Assembly: GCA_903837605.1 (NCBI GenBank)
Contig: CAILVF010000004.1
Location: forward strand, 124,001 to 188,000
Source: an uncultured Bacteroidales bacterium
Lineage (GTDB): Bacteria; Bacteroidota; Bacteroidia; Bacteroidales; FEN-979
DNA length: 64,000 nt
Direction of reading: 5' to 3'
The translations under genes and the position numbers were made by a program. The notes beneath the pieces are model-generated. The model had not been told where the DNA came from, did not search any database, and saw only the letters and a list, made by a program, of their open reading frames with translations. Below are positions 54,057 to 63,100 of this stretch, piece after piece; within the stretch, counting starts at the first letter, position 1; the number at the start of each line of letters is the position of its first letter.

Positions 54057-55046
54057 ATGAAAAAATACTATACTCTGCTGATTCTTGCCTGCGCACTGCT
54101 CGTGCTGGGTTCCTGCAAAAAGACCCTGGTTGTGAATGCCGACTGGAAAGATGTTACCATAGTATACGGGCTTCTTGACCAGACTGAATCCGTTCATTAT
54201 GTAAAGGTTACTAAAGCCTACCTTGGCCCGGGGGATGCCTTGCAGTTTGCCCAGAACATCGACTCAAGCGAGTATTCCCACCCGCTTAAAGCGACTATGG
54301 AGGAGCTGAACGGTTCAACCCTCCTTCGCACAATTACCCTTCATGATACCCTTATCCAAAACAAGGACAGCGGTGTGTTCTATGCCCCTTTTCAGCACGT
54401 GTTCTGCACTTATGCACAACTTTCACCTGACCTTACATATCATCTTATCGTGAAAGACAGCGTCACGAATAAAGTGATTGAAGGCTCAGCAACCCTGGTC
54501 AGTGATTTTGATATAGAACGCCCCACTATTTTCACCCGGGCTACATTCCAGTCGGGTAAAAGTTCAGAAGTGAAATGGATCTCGGCCAAATCGGGGAAAC
54601 GTTACCAGGTAAATCTCAAGATACGGTATGCCGAGGCTACCATAGGGGTCCCTAATTCGACGGTAATTAAAACCCTTGACTGGCTGGCACTAACCGATAT
54701 CAAGTCACTCTCTGAGAAGGGCGGGCAAACCATGGATTATTTTATCAACGGGGATGCGTTCTATATTTTTATAGGGGCACATATCCCTGTCGACCCTACA
54801 GTCACAAGAGCCCTCAGGAACTGCGATTACATATTCACAGTAGGATCTGAAGACCTTAGTACCTATATGGATGTTACCGCACCTTCTAATACAATCATCC
54901 AGGAGAGACCTGCTTTCTCAGATATCATCAACGGCATCGGACTGTTTACGGCCAGGGTTGTAAAATCTGTAGATACCCTGCGGTTCAGCACCTTTACTCT
55001 CGACGAGATTAAAACAAACCAGTATACCAAAGACCTGGGTTTCTAA
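54057..55046 (+). CDS. DUF4249-like lipoprotein
   Basis: Lipoprotein of 329 residues with lipobox cysteine near residue 19 (LLVLGSCKKTL). The VYGLLDQTESVHYVKVTKAYLG start of the mature part and the late segment SDIINGIGLFTARVVKS resemble DUF4249 proteins, which occur beside TonB-dependent receptors. No receptor gene is adjacent here. Beta-rich, no catalytic motif. The ATG at 54057 gives the signal peptide; the longer frame from 53976 overlaps the promoter box. Confidence 0.65.
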   Translation: MKKYYTLLILACALLVLGSCKKTLVVNADWKDVTIVYGLLDQTESVHYVKVTKAYLGPGDALQFAQNIDSSEYSHPLKATMEELNGSTLLRTITLHDTLIQNKDSGVFYAPFQHVFCTYAQLSPDLTYHLIVKDSVTNKVIEGSATLVSDFDIERPTIFTRATFQSGKSSEVKWISAKSGKRYQVNLKIRYAEATIGVPNSTVIKTLDWLALTDIKSLSEKGGQTMDYFINGDAFYIFIGAHIPVDPTVTRALRNCDYIFTVGSEDLSTYMDVTAPSNTIIQERPAFSDIINGIGLFTARVVKSVDTLRFSTFTLDEIKTNQYTKDLGF

Positions 55047-55099
55047 TCATCCTTTCACGTTTTCTGTCTTTTTGTCATTTTTTGTCAGGGATTTTTCTT

Positions 55100-55144
55100 T
55101 TGGCACAATGATTGACATTTAAGACGTACTTCTCAAAATATACT
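55100..55144 (+). promoter_or_regulatory. Unusual promoter region of dnaK
   Basis: TTGGCAC (55100-55106), 5 bases, TTGACA (55112-55117): this matches a sigma-54 -24/-12 element except that the -12 GC reads GA. TTGACA is also an exact sigma-70 -35 box, with TATACT 21 bases further (55139-55144). Neither reading is the standard TAnnTTTG type. Confidence 0.4.
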
Positions 55145-55148
55145 TAGA

Positions 55149-55156
55149 AAGGAGAT
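55149..55156 (+). promoter_or_regulatory. Strong Shine-Dalgarno of dnaK
   Basis: AAGGAGAT, 8 bases before the ATG at 55165. It fixes the dnaK start and suggests high translation. Confidence 0.7.
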
Positions 55157-55164
55157 AATTTAAT

Positions 55165-57087
55165 ATGGGAAAAATAATTGGAATTGATTTAGGAACTACA
55201 AACTCCTGCGTTGCAGTGATGGAAGGTAATGAACCTGTTGTTATTGCAAACAGTGAAGGAAGAAGAACAACCCCTTCGATTGTTGCCTTTACCGATAACG
55301 GTGAAAGAAAAGTTGGGGATCCTGCCAAACGTCAGGCAATCACAAACCCCACGAATACGGTTTCTTCAATAAAACGTTTCATGGGCGAAACCTATGACCA
55401 GGTTCAGGTTGAAATAAAACGTGTGCCGTATAAAGTTGCCAAGGGTGACAACAATACCCCCAGGGTTGACATTAACGGAAAGCTGTATACTCCCCAGGAG
55501 ATATCAGCCATGGTTCTTCAGAAGATGAAAAAAACTGCCGAAGATTATCTCGGGCAGGAAATAAAGGATGCTGTGATCACGGTTCCTGCTTACTTCAGCG
55601 ATTCGCAGAGGCAGGCAACAAAGGAAGCCGGCGAGATTGCAGGCCTGAATGTTAAACGTATTATCAATGAACCTACTGCTGCAGCCCTTGCCTACGGCCT
55701 CGATAAAAAGCATAAAGATATCAAGGTTGCCGTGTATGACCTGGGTGGCGGTACATTCGATATTTCAATTCTCGAGCTGGGCGACGGTGTGTTTGAAGTT
55801 AAATCCACCAACGGGAATACCCACCTGGGAGGTGATGATTTTGACCAGATTGTGATCGACTGGCTTGCCGATGAATTTCTGAAAGACGAAGGGATCGACC
55901 TGCGCAAGGATCCGATGGCCTTACAGCGCCTGAAAGAAGCTGCTGAAAAAGCCAAGATAGAACTTTCAAGTTCTGCTGAAACAGAGATCAACCTGCCTTA
56001 CATTATGCCGGTTGACGGAGTTCCCAAGCACCTTGTGAAGAAGCTTACAAGAGCTAAATTCGAACAGCTTGTCGATCGCCTTATGCAATCGACCATTCCT
56101 CCCTGCCAGCAGGCATTGAAGGATGCGGGGATGAACCCTTCCGACGTAGATGAAGTGATCCTGGTAGGTGGATCTACAAGAATCCCCGCCATCCAGAAGA
56201 TTGTAAAGGATTTCTTCGGAAAAGAGCCTTCTAAAGGCGTAAATCCCGATGAGGTTGTTGCAGTTGGTGCAGCTATCCAGGGAGGCGTTCTTACGGGCGA
56301 AGTAAAAGATGTACTGCTTCTCGATGTAACCCCGCTTTCACTGGGAATTGAAACCCTGGGGGGTGTTATGACAAGGCTGATAGAATCGAATACCACCATA
56401 CCTACAAAGAAATCAGAGGTGTTCTCGACTGCGGCTGATAGCCAGACAACTGTTGAGATCCATGTCCTCCAGGGTGAACGCCCTATGGCAACCCAGAACA
56501 AAAGCATAGGAAGATTCCACCTCGACGGCATACCACCTGCCCCCAGGGGGATTCCACAGGTCGAAGTCATTTTCGATATAGACGCTAACGGGATACTGCA
56601 TGTGACGGCAAAGGATAAAACAACAGGCAAATCCCAGCAGATCAGGATAGAAGCTTCATCGGGTCTTTCCGACGACGATATCAGGAAGATGAAGGAGGAA
56701 GCCCAGCGCAATGCCGATATCGACAAGAAAATGAAGGAAGAGGTTGATAAGATCAACCAGGCCGATACCATGATCTTCCAAACTGAAAAGCAGTTGAAGG
56801 AGTTCGGGGATAAGGTTCCTGCCGACAAGAAAGGCGGCATCGAACATGCCCTTGAAGAACTTAAAACCGCTCATAAAAACCGCGACGTGGCAGCAATTGA
56901 CAAAGCCCTTGCAAACCTGAATGCCATATGGCAAACAGCCAGCGAAGAGATGTACAAGAACTCCCAGGGAGCCCAGCAGGGACCGCAGGGCGGACCTCAG
57001 CCAGGCCAGGAACAGGGAGCAGGCCAGAAAAGTTCGGGAAATGATGAAGTCACTGATGTGGACTTCGAGGAAGTAAAGGACAAATAA
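55165..57087 (+). CDS. dnaK: Chaperone protein DnaK (Hsp70)
   Basis: ATP-dependent Hsp70 chaperone of 640 residues, full length. N-terminal [16 protein letters not shown], the phosphate motif [14 protein letters not shown], the adenosine motif [11 protein letters not shown], the [14 protein letters not shown] linker region, then the substrate-binding beta domain and helical lid. The tail is Gly/Gln-rich and ends with the [12 protein letters not shown] motif. It acts with DnaJ and GrpE; only a CbpA-type J protein is in the window. Own promoter region, strong ribosome site and terminator. Confidence 0.98.
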   Translation: MGKIIGIDLGTTNSCVAVMEGNEPVVIANSEGRRTTPSIVAFTDNGERKVGDPAKRQAITNPTNTVSSIKRFMGETYDQVQVEIKRVPYKVAKGDNNTPRVDINGKLYTPQEISAMVLQKMKKTAEDYLGQEIKDAVITVPAYFSDSQRQATKEAGEIAGLNVKRIINEPTAAALAYGLDKKHKDIKVAVYDLGGGTFDISILELGDGVFEVKSTNGNTHLGGDDFDQIVIDWLADEFLKDEGIDLRKDPMALQRLKEAAEKAKIELSSSAETEINLPYIMPVDGVPKHLVKKLTRAKFEQLVDRLMQSTIPPCQQALKDAGMNPSDVDEVILVGGSTRIPAIQKIVKDFFGKEPSKGVNPDEVVAVGAAIQGGVLTGEVKDVLLLDVTPLSLGIETLGGVMTRLIESNTTIPTKKSEVFSTAADSQTTVEIHVLQGERPMATQNKSIGRFHLDGIPPAPRGIPQVEVIFDIDANGILHVTAKDKTTGKSQQIRIEASSGLSDDDIRKMKEEAQRNADIDKKMKEEVDKINQADTMIFQTEKQLKEFGDKVPADKKGGIEHALEELKTAHKNRDVAAIDKALANLNAIWQTASEEMYKNSQGAQQGPQGGPQPGQEQGAGQKSSGNDEVTDVDFEEVKDK

Positions 57088-57109
57088 TCAGATTTTAAGC
57101 ATCAATCCA

Positions 57110-57142
57110 GGGCCGTCACGCATAGTGACGGCCCTTTTTTTT
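57110..57142 (+). terminator. Intrinsic terminator of dnaK
   Basis: Perfect 10-bp stem (57110-57119 with 57125-57134, gggccgtcac/gtgacggccc), 5-base loop, followed by T8. Confidence 0.92.
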
Positions 57143-57212
57143 ATTCAATGCTGTATTTGATGTATCACTTTTTCGGCTTCGCCGGATTAAGGAGTACAAT
57201 AAAAGCAGATAT

Positions 57213-57989
57213 ATGAAAATAATTGGAACGCTTGTTTGCTCTGTCCTGCTGTCAGCGACTGTGTTAAGGGGCCAGGGGTTAGAAACATTTCAGAATTTCC
57301 CGGTAGTGTCGGGTAGCTATGCCAACGGCAGTTTCACAGGATCCGACGGCTCGGACTGGACTTATATTCAGTGCCGGGGTGATAAAGCTATTGAATTGCC
57401 GACTCCCTGCCTGGGCAAGAAAAGGAATGCACTTCCCAAACTGGTTTCAGGTATTATCCACCATGGATGCGGCAGAATTATATTTACATACCGCCAGGCC
57501 TTCTCAACTGCCGTTAACCTGGATATGCTCATCAATGGAGATCTCGTCAAAAATGTTATCAGTCCAGGAGGGAATGCCGATACATGCTTATTACATTCTT
57601 CCGACAGTATTAATGCAAACATCCCGGGTGATTTTATTATTGAATTCAGGCAGGCCGATAGCCTGAACTCAGGGCAGGTATGCATCGACAATGTTTATTG
57701 GACACCATATGAAAACGGTCTTGGTAACGAAGAAAAAATCGCAGATGGATCACCAGGAAGGCCATTGAGATTCCTTTGGCTGGGAAAAACGATATGCATT
57801 CATTGCCTGGTTGAAGGGAAGAAAGAACTTGCCATTTATTCAACAGAAGGGAGGCTGGTCAGGGAATTGGTTTTTTCAGGGTTTGACGTATCCTTGTTCC
57901 TGGACAATTGCCCTGAGGGTATGTACATCGCCATCCTCCGTGATAAAGAATTGAAGTTCATAAGCAAAGGAAAATTGGTTTTTTATTGA
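57213..57989 (+). CDS. Secreted jelly-roll-like protein with T9SS-type C-terminus
   Basis: Exported protein of 258 residues. Signal peptide about 1-20. Residues 25-175 (SGSYANGSFTGSDGSDWTYI, CLGKKRNALPKLVSGII, CGRIIFTYRQAFS, QVCIDNVYWTPY) match a module often found in Bacteroidota surface proteins with lamin-tail or endonuclease domains. The last about 70 residues (YSTEGRLVRELVFSGFDVSL, CPEGMYIAILRD) look like a T9SS sorting domain. The binding module thus stands alone here without a catalytic partner. Function unknown. Confidence 0.7.
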   Translation: MKIIGTLVCSVLLSATVLRGQGLETFQNFPVVSGSYANGSFTGSDGSDWTYIQCRGDKAIELPTPCLGKKRNALPKLVSGIIHHGCGRIIFTYRQAFSTAVNLDMLINGDLVKNVISPGGNADTCLLHSSDSINANIPGDFIIEFRQADSLNSGQVCIDNVYWTPYENGLGNEEKIADGSPGRPLRFLWLGKTICIHCLVEGKKELAIYSTEGRLVRELVFSGFDVSLFLDNCPEGMYIAILRDKELKFISKGKLVFY

Positions 57990-58003
57990 GGATGCTTTTT
58001 CGC

Positions 58004-58011
58004 TATTTTTG
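58004..58011 (+). promoter_or_regulatory. -7 box TATTTTTG
   Basis: TATTTTTG ends 18 bases before the ATG at 58030; a TTG at 57986-57988 lies 15 bases upstream, slightly short. It overlaps the alternative TTG start at 58009 and so favours 58030. Confidence 0.5.
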
Positions 58012-58029
58012 CGGAGCCAACAACATCCT

Positions 58030-59595
58030 ATGCGCAGCCTGATCATTCTTGTACTTTCGTTTATTCTTGCACATCCTTTCATTATGGCCCAGAAAGGAAG
58101 TGAAGGAAAAGACCAGGAAACCGCCAGGATTGAAATAAAAGCTGGAAACGACCAGGAATCTTACCGTGCCATTGCCTGTGGCAGCCACGGGGCTCTGATT
58201 TTCTTTAAAAGCGTTGAAATAGCAGACAACCAGAGAGTCAAATGGTATTTTTCATTTTATGACCTGAACCTGAAACAGCTATGGATAAAAAGCCTTCCTG
58301 TGCTTAATGATCTTGATTTCAGGTTTAAAACATTTTCGGGGGATACTCTTATCCTTGTTTTTGTTTATAAAGGCAAGATTAAAAGCGAGGATCAGCCACT
58401 TGAGATTATAAGGATTGCCCTGAACACGGGAAATTTCATTCCAAACCTCACCAGGGTCCCGGCTAACTCGGAACCGGTTTTTTTCAATACCCTGGGCAGA
58501 AATGCTTTCCTGGCGCTGAATCATAAAACCGGACAGGCGGCTGTCGAGATCCTTGACCTGAAGTCGAATCACAGTAAGGGTTTCCTGGTTGACCCTCAGG
58601 CACAGTCAGCCTTCAGCTGGTTCGGGACCGACAGCGCTACAGGAAATTTGAAGGCAGTGGTTTCCAAAGCGATAAGTAAAAAAGAAACCGGGCATTGGTA
58701 CCAGGTTTTCGATACGACGGGAAAGGTGCTCAACTCGGTAAGCATCAGTACCATAAACGGTGACAGGGAATTTTCGGGATTCAAAGCGATCTCAAATCAG
58801 AAAGGGGAGGAGTTGGTTATTGGTACATACAGGCTCAAGAATGGAGGTTCCGGGCAGAAAAACAAACCCCTGAATGAATCCACTGGTATTTTTACCAGTC
58901 TCCTTCAGCAGGGGAATCAGAAAAATTTAAATTTTATCAACTTTCTTCAATTAAAGAGCATTAATTCACTGCTTAGTGCTAAAGACCTGATCGATCTCAA
59001 AAAGAAAGCCCTGAAGAAAAATAAGAATATTGCTGAATATTCCGTTGATTTAAATGTTCTTCAGGATGAGCCTTTTGAACAGGATGGAAGGATAATCCAG
59101 GTTTCGGAGGTGTATTTCCCCCAGTACCATGTTGAAAATTTTACCGATTTCGATTTTTACGGAAGGCCTTATACGAATTCTTATTCAACGTTCGATGGAT
59201 ACAGGTTTACAGGCGCAATCATAACTGCCTACGATGCCATGGGGATGTTATTGTGGGACAATTCATTGGAAATAAATGAACTGATAAGCCCCGAACTCAG
59301 TCCGAAGGTGGTTGTCAAGGTCATGGGCGACAAGCTGCTTCTTGCTTATTGTGCTGCCGGAAAAATAGGCTCGAAGATCATACATGACAGCGAAACCAGC
59401 GGTAAGCTGGAATTCAGCATGCTGGAATCAAAATATCCCGATGACAAGCTGGTTTCTGAAACTAAAAGCGGGTTGCAGAGCTGGTACGATGATTTCTATT
59501 TATGCCATGGGTTCCAGGAAATAAAAAATGTGGCTCTCCAAAGCAACAACAGGCGGTTCGTTTTTTATTTAACAAAAGTAAAATTCGAAGAGTAG
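58030..59595 (+). CDS. Exported protein of unknown function
   Basis: 521 residues with a signal peptide to about residue 21 (MRSLIILVLSFILAHPFIMAQ). I do not recognise the family. The sequence alternates short beta strands and turns in blade-like units (WYFSFYDLNLKQLWIKSLPV, TFSGDTLILVFVYKG, EILDLKSNHSKGFLVD, YDAMGMLLWDNSLEINE), suggesting a beta-propeller-like fold. A Lys-rich helical insert sits near 325-345. No catalytic motif and no sorting domain, so probably periplasmic. It follows the jelly-roll protein by 40 bases with its own promoter box and ends 2 bases before the convergent lipoprotein gene. Confidence 0.75.
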   Translation: MRSLIILVLSFILAHPFIMAQKGSEGKDQETARIEIKAGNDQESYRAIACGSHGALIFFKSVEIADNQRVKWYFSFYDLNLKQLWIKSLPVLNDLDFRFKTFSGDTLILVFVYKGKIKSEDQPLEIIRIALNTGNFIPNLTRVPANSEPVFFNTLGRNAFLALNHKTGQAAVEILDLKSNHSKGFLVDPQAQSAFSWFGTDSATGNLKAVVSKAISKKETGHWYQVFDTTGKVLNSVSISTINGDREFSGFKAISNQKGEELVIGTYRLKNGGSGQKNKPLNESTGIFTSLLQQGNQKNLNFINFLQLKSINSLLSAKDLIDLKKKALKKNKNIAEYSVDLNVLQDEPFEQDGRIIQVSEVYFPQYHVENFTDFDFYGRPYTNSYSTFDGYRFTGAIITAYDAMGMLLWDNSLEINELISPELSPKVVVKVMGDKLLLAYCAAGKIGSKIIHDSETSGKLEFSMLESKYPDDKLVSETKSGLQSWYDDFYLCHGFQEIKNVALQSNNRRFVFYLTKVKFEE

Positions 59596-59597
59596 GC

Positions 59598-59933
59598 TTA
59601 TTTTTTCGGCGGGTTGATAACAATCAGTTTATTATCACAATTTTGCACCAGCAAGGTGGTATCTTTCAGGTTACCTGTATAAGCCGGGCCGGAATATTTT
59701 ATGGTATATGTTGAACCGCCTGCGAAAGTCTTGCATTGCATCTCATCATGCTGGAGGTTTATGGTGGCATGAAGCTGCACGATATTAATGGTCAGTAATG
59801 AATCCCTTTTGTTTTCAAAGCAAACAGTTCCAAGCCCATCGCAAGGCTGTGAGGTGGATGCCTTTTTGCATGAAGTTGAAATAAGCACTGTACCAAGGAT
59901 AAGTGCTGTTAAAATCAGGAGGTTGTTTTTCAT
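59598..59933 (-). CDS. Small lipoprotein of unknown function
   Basis: Lipoprotein of 111 residues: signal with lipobox cysteine at about residue 22 (VLISTSCKKAS). The mature part has four further Cys (PCDGLGTVCFENKRDS, MQCKTFAGG, VQNCDNKL) that could form two disulfides. Beta-rich, no known domain. The ATG at 59933 is chosen because a full consensus promoter lies just upstream. Confidence 0.75.
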   Translation of the reverse strand: MKNNLLILTALILGTVLISTSCKKASTSQPCDGLGTVCFENKRDSLLTINIVQLHATINLQHDEMQCKTFAGGSTYTIKYSGPAYTGNLKDTTLLVQNCDNKLIVINPPKK

Positions 59934-59952
59934 AATCAAAATCTTCGCTTTG

Positions 59953-59981
59953 CAAAAGTACGAGGAATAAATTAATATCAA
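59953..59981 (-). promoter_or_regulatory. Promoter TTG-N18-TACTTTTG of the small lipoprotein
   Basis: Minus-strand TTG (59981-59979), 18 bases, TACTTTTG (59960-59953); 19 bases before the ATG at 59933. Full consensus match. Confidence 0.65.
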
Positions 59982-60060
59982 AATGCAGCTTAACATAACA
60001 AAAGACAGAATTTGTTTGTTAGGGTTGCACGGGAATCGGTAAAAAGTGGAAAATTAATTT

Positions 60061-60068
60061 TACTTTTG
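60061..60068 (+). promoter_or_regulatory. -7 box TACTTTTG upstream of the PKD protein
   Basis: TACTTTTG, 105 bases before the ATG at 60174, implying a leader of about 100 nt. No TTG at the usual spacing. Confidence 0.45.
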
Positions 60069-60173
60069 TAGATTCTGAAAAAAAACCAATTTCAGGCAAC
60101 CATACAACTGCAACCATTGTCATCTAAATCAAGTATAAGTTAATTATTGTAAACGTCTTCTAATACCAACCCT

Positions 60174-63100
60174 ATGCGGAATTTATCATTGCGCCTTTTT
60201 CTCATTTCCGGGTTCCTGCTACTGTCTTGCCCTTTCCTGATCGCACAAAACTCTCCTGCCTCGGCCTGTGCGGATGCACAGCCCTCAGTGATTGGCCCTT
60301 TGGTTGTAAGGGCTGGCCAGGCAGTCACTTACAGTGCATGTTTAGTCCCTCCCGGGATAAGCGGGCACAAGTATGATTGGACGATTTCCCCGGCCGGAGA
60401 CTATATCCTCACCAATGCGAGCAACAGTTATCAATGTAATGTGACCTGGGGTAATAATCCCGGTCCCTTTACCATAACGGTGAAAGAGACGAACATCTCC
60501 TTAGGTTGCTTCACTGAATTGTCTCAGCAGGTTAATGTTCATCCTCTTCTGGGCGCTTACTTTTACTATGAGTTTGAGAGTGGTAAATGTTATAATAATT
60601 ATGTCAATTTCACTTCGGGTGTATCGGTTAAATCTCCTTCTGACAATGTTACTTATACATGGGATTTCCACGATGGAACCGGCCCTGAACCAATACATCC
60701 TACCGGAGCTACGTTTCAGCATGTATTTCCTATCTCCGGTCCTTTTTATCCCCCCGATAAAACCTTCACTGTTGACCTTACCATGACCCGCAGCGACGGA
60801 GTTACCGATATGATCACCGATTATGTGTATGTTAACCCTGATAAATATGTCTGTACCGCAGCAATCACCCCGCCTTCGAATCCAAGCTGCAGTTATACCG
60901 CGGTGCATTTTTCTGCTGACCCCCTTAGTATTCCTGCTCCGCCGCCTAATACAGACAATTTAGTGATCGAATCATGCGACTGGTGGGTGCAGGCAGCCGG
61001 ATCAGCTGATCCCTATGTTTTGATGCTCCATTCTTACACCGGACCTGGAATAAAATGCAGCCCCGACTTTGATTATACCTTCCTCTCGCCTGGCACCTAC
61101 AATATCAAGTTAATCATTACCAACAGTAAAAACTGTACAAACACAACCATTTTTCAATATATCCTGCAACCTACAGTGCCTGTTGCCAATTTCAGTTTTC
61201 AAAAAGCCTGCCTGAATGAAAACACTGTATTCACTGATAATTCAATTCCGGTTGTTGGGACTATTAACCATTGGTATTGGTATTGGGATGACCCGTTATC
61301 ATCCGATCCCCATCAGGAATATTCTGGCAGCCTGCCTGCCCAGGTGACCCATAAGTTCACTGACCTTAATATTCATAATGTTACTTTAACAGTCTGGAAC
61401 ACTCCTAACGGTTGTTTTAAAAAAAGTGACCCTGTTGCAGTACAGGCGGTTCCCTCCCCCCTGGCAGATTTTACGACCTATAACCAGTATATTTGTAATG
61501 GAGATATTATTCATTTCAAAGATCTGAGCTTTAAATCAACCGGGACAGATATTATAAGCCGGCATTGGGACTTTGATGATCCGACTTCTCCAAGTCCCAC
61601 AGCCGATATTGCTGAACCCTCTCACGTTTTCGCCGGAGGGCCCGGTAGCTATAATGTCACTTTAACAGTTACTAATATCGACGGTTGTTCCGATACCAAA
61701 CCAAAGACCATAGTGGTGAGCCCCCTGCCAACAGTTTCGTTTATCAATACCCCGACCGGAAATGGACCTTATGAATTGTTGTTTCATGCCACTGCAAGTG
61801 CTGGAGTTTCGAATATGATACACTGGGAATTTGGTGATGGCTATACAGCTGATGGGAATGACAAGACCCATCCCTATGCCGGGCCCGGACCATTCAATGT
61901 TACTTGTTTCGTGCAGGATTTAACTACCGGCTGCAGTAATTCTATAACTCAGGTTGTAACTTTCACAAGGCTAACCCCGAATCCTGGTTTCCAGGCTAAT
62001 CCACAATCAGCATGTGAGAATATACAGATTGACTTTTCTCCATTATATCCCATGTCGGGACAAATCGATGACGAGAAGTGGACATGGGGTGATGGAACGT
62101 TTGATGTTTTTCCACCGCTTCCATGCTGTCCGGCATATCCCAATCATTCTTTTGTAATTCCACCGGGTCCTCCACAACCGTTTTATACGTTTACGGTAAC
62201 AAGAGAAGTCAATCTGACTGCCCCTGCATATTATGCAATCGCCACCCTGGATGTTACCATCTATCCAAACCCAACTGCAAAATTCGTATATTTTAACGGC
62301 CCATACCAGGGAGTGGCCTGTGACGGACAGGCGGTTTCTTTTAATCCTGATGCTTCGCTTTCTAATACAATCCCGCAAGGTCAGATTACTGAATGGCAAT
62401 GGGATTTTGGCGATCCGGGATCAGGTGCAAACACCTCCACCGATCAATATCCTACTCATACTTTCCTTTACAGCCGTGGCACTTCTTATAATGTCACACT
62501 AAAAGTAAAGGATAACCTTCATGGATGCTGGAGTACCAATGATGCTTCTCAAACAATAACTATTGCCCCCCCTATCAATGTTACTATTAATTTTTCAGAT
62601 TATCCCTGTGTTGGAGGAGTGATCACCTTTACAGGCAATTCAGCACTTGTGCCTGGTGATTATGACTGGAAGTGGGAATTCAGCGACGATGGAACCATAC
62701 GTTATGATCAGGGCTCGGTGGACCATATGTTTGCCACGGCCGGAACATACAATGTGACTCTTACCATGACCCAGCATGGCACGGGCTGTTCAAAATCAAC
62801 TACAGTTCAGGTACATATTATACCGAAACCCCTGGTCGGATTTGATTTCTCTCCCTCGAATTCCTGTTTTGGGACCGAAATATTATTTACAAGTACATCC
62901 ACCATAGTTCCTGGCACTGCTGATAACATCGCAAGCTGGGAATGGGATTTTGATGACGGTTCACCTCATTCTCCGGGATTCTTAGCAACTGTAACCCACA
63001 CATATACCACATACAAACCTGCAGGATGGGACGTTAAGCTATACGTTGTTACACAAAGGGGATGTACTGATAGCAGAACCATTCATGTGACCCAGATCCC

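Noticed and set aside
55998..56840. 280-codon open frame antisense to dnaK
   Set aside because: Long antisense frames in hsp70 genes are a known by-product of codon bias; there is no start context, promoter or family similarity.
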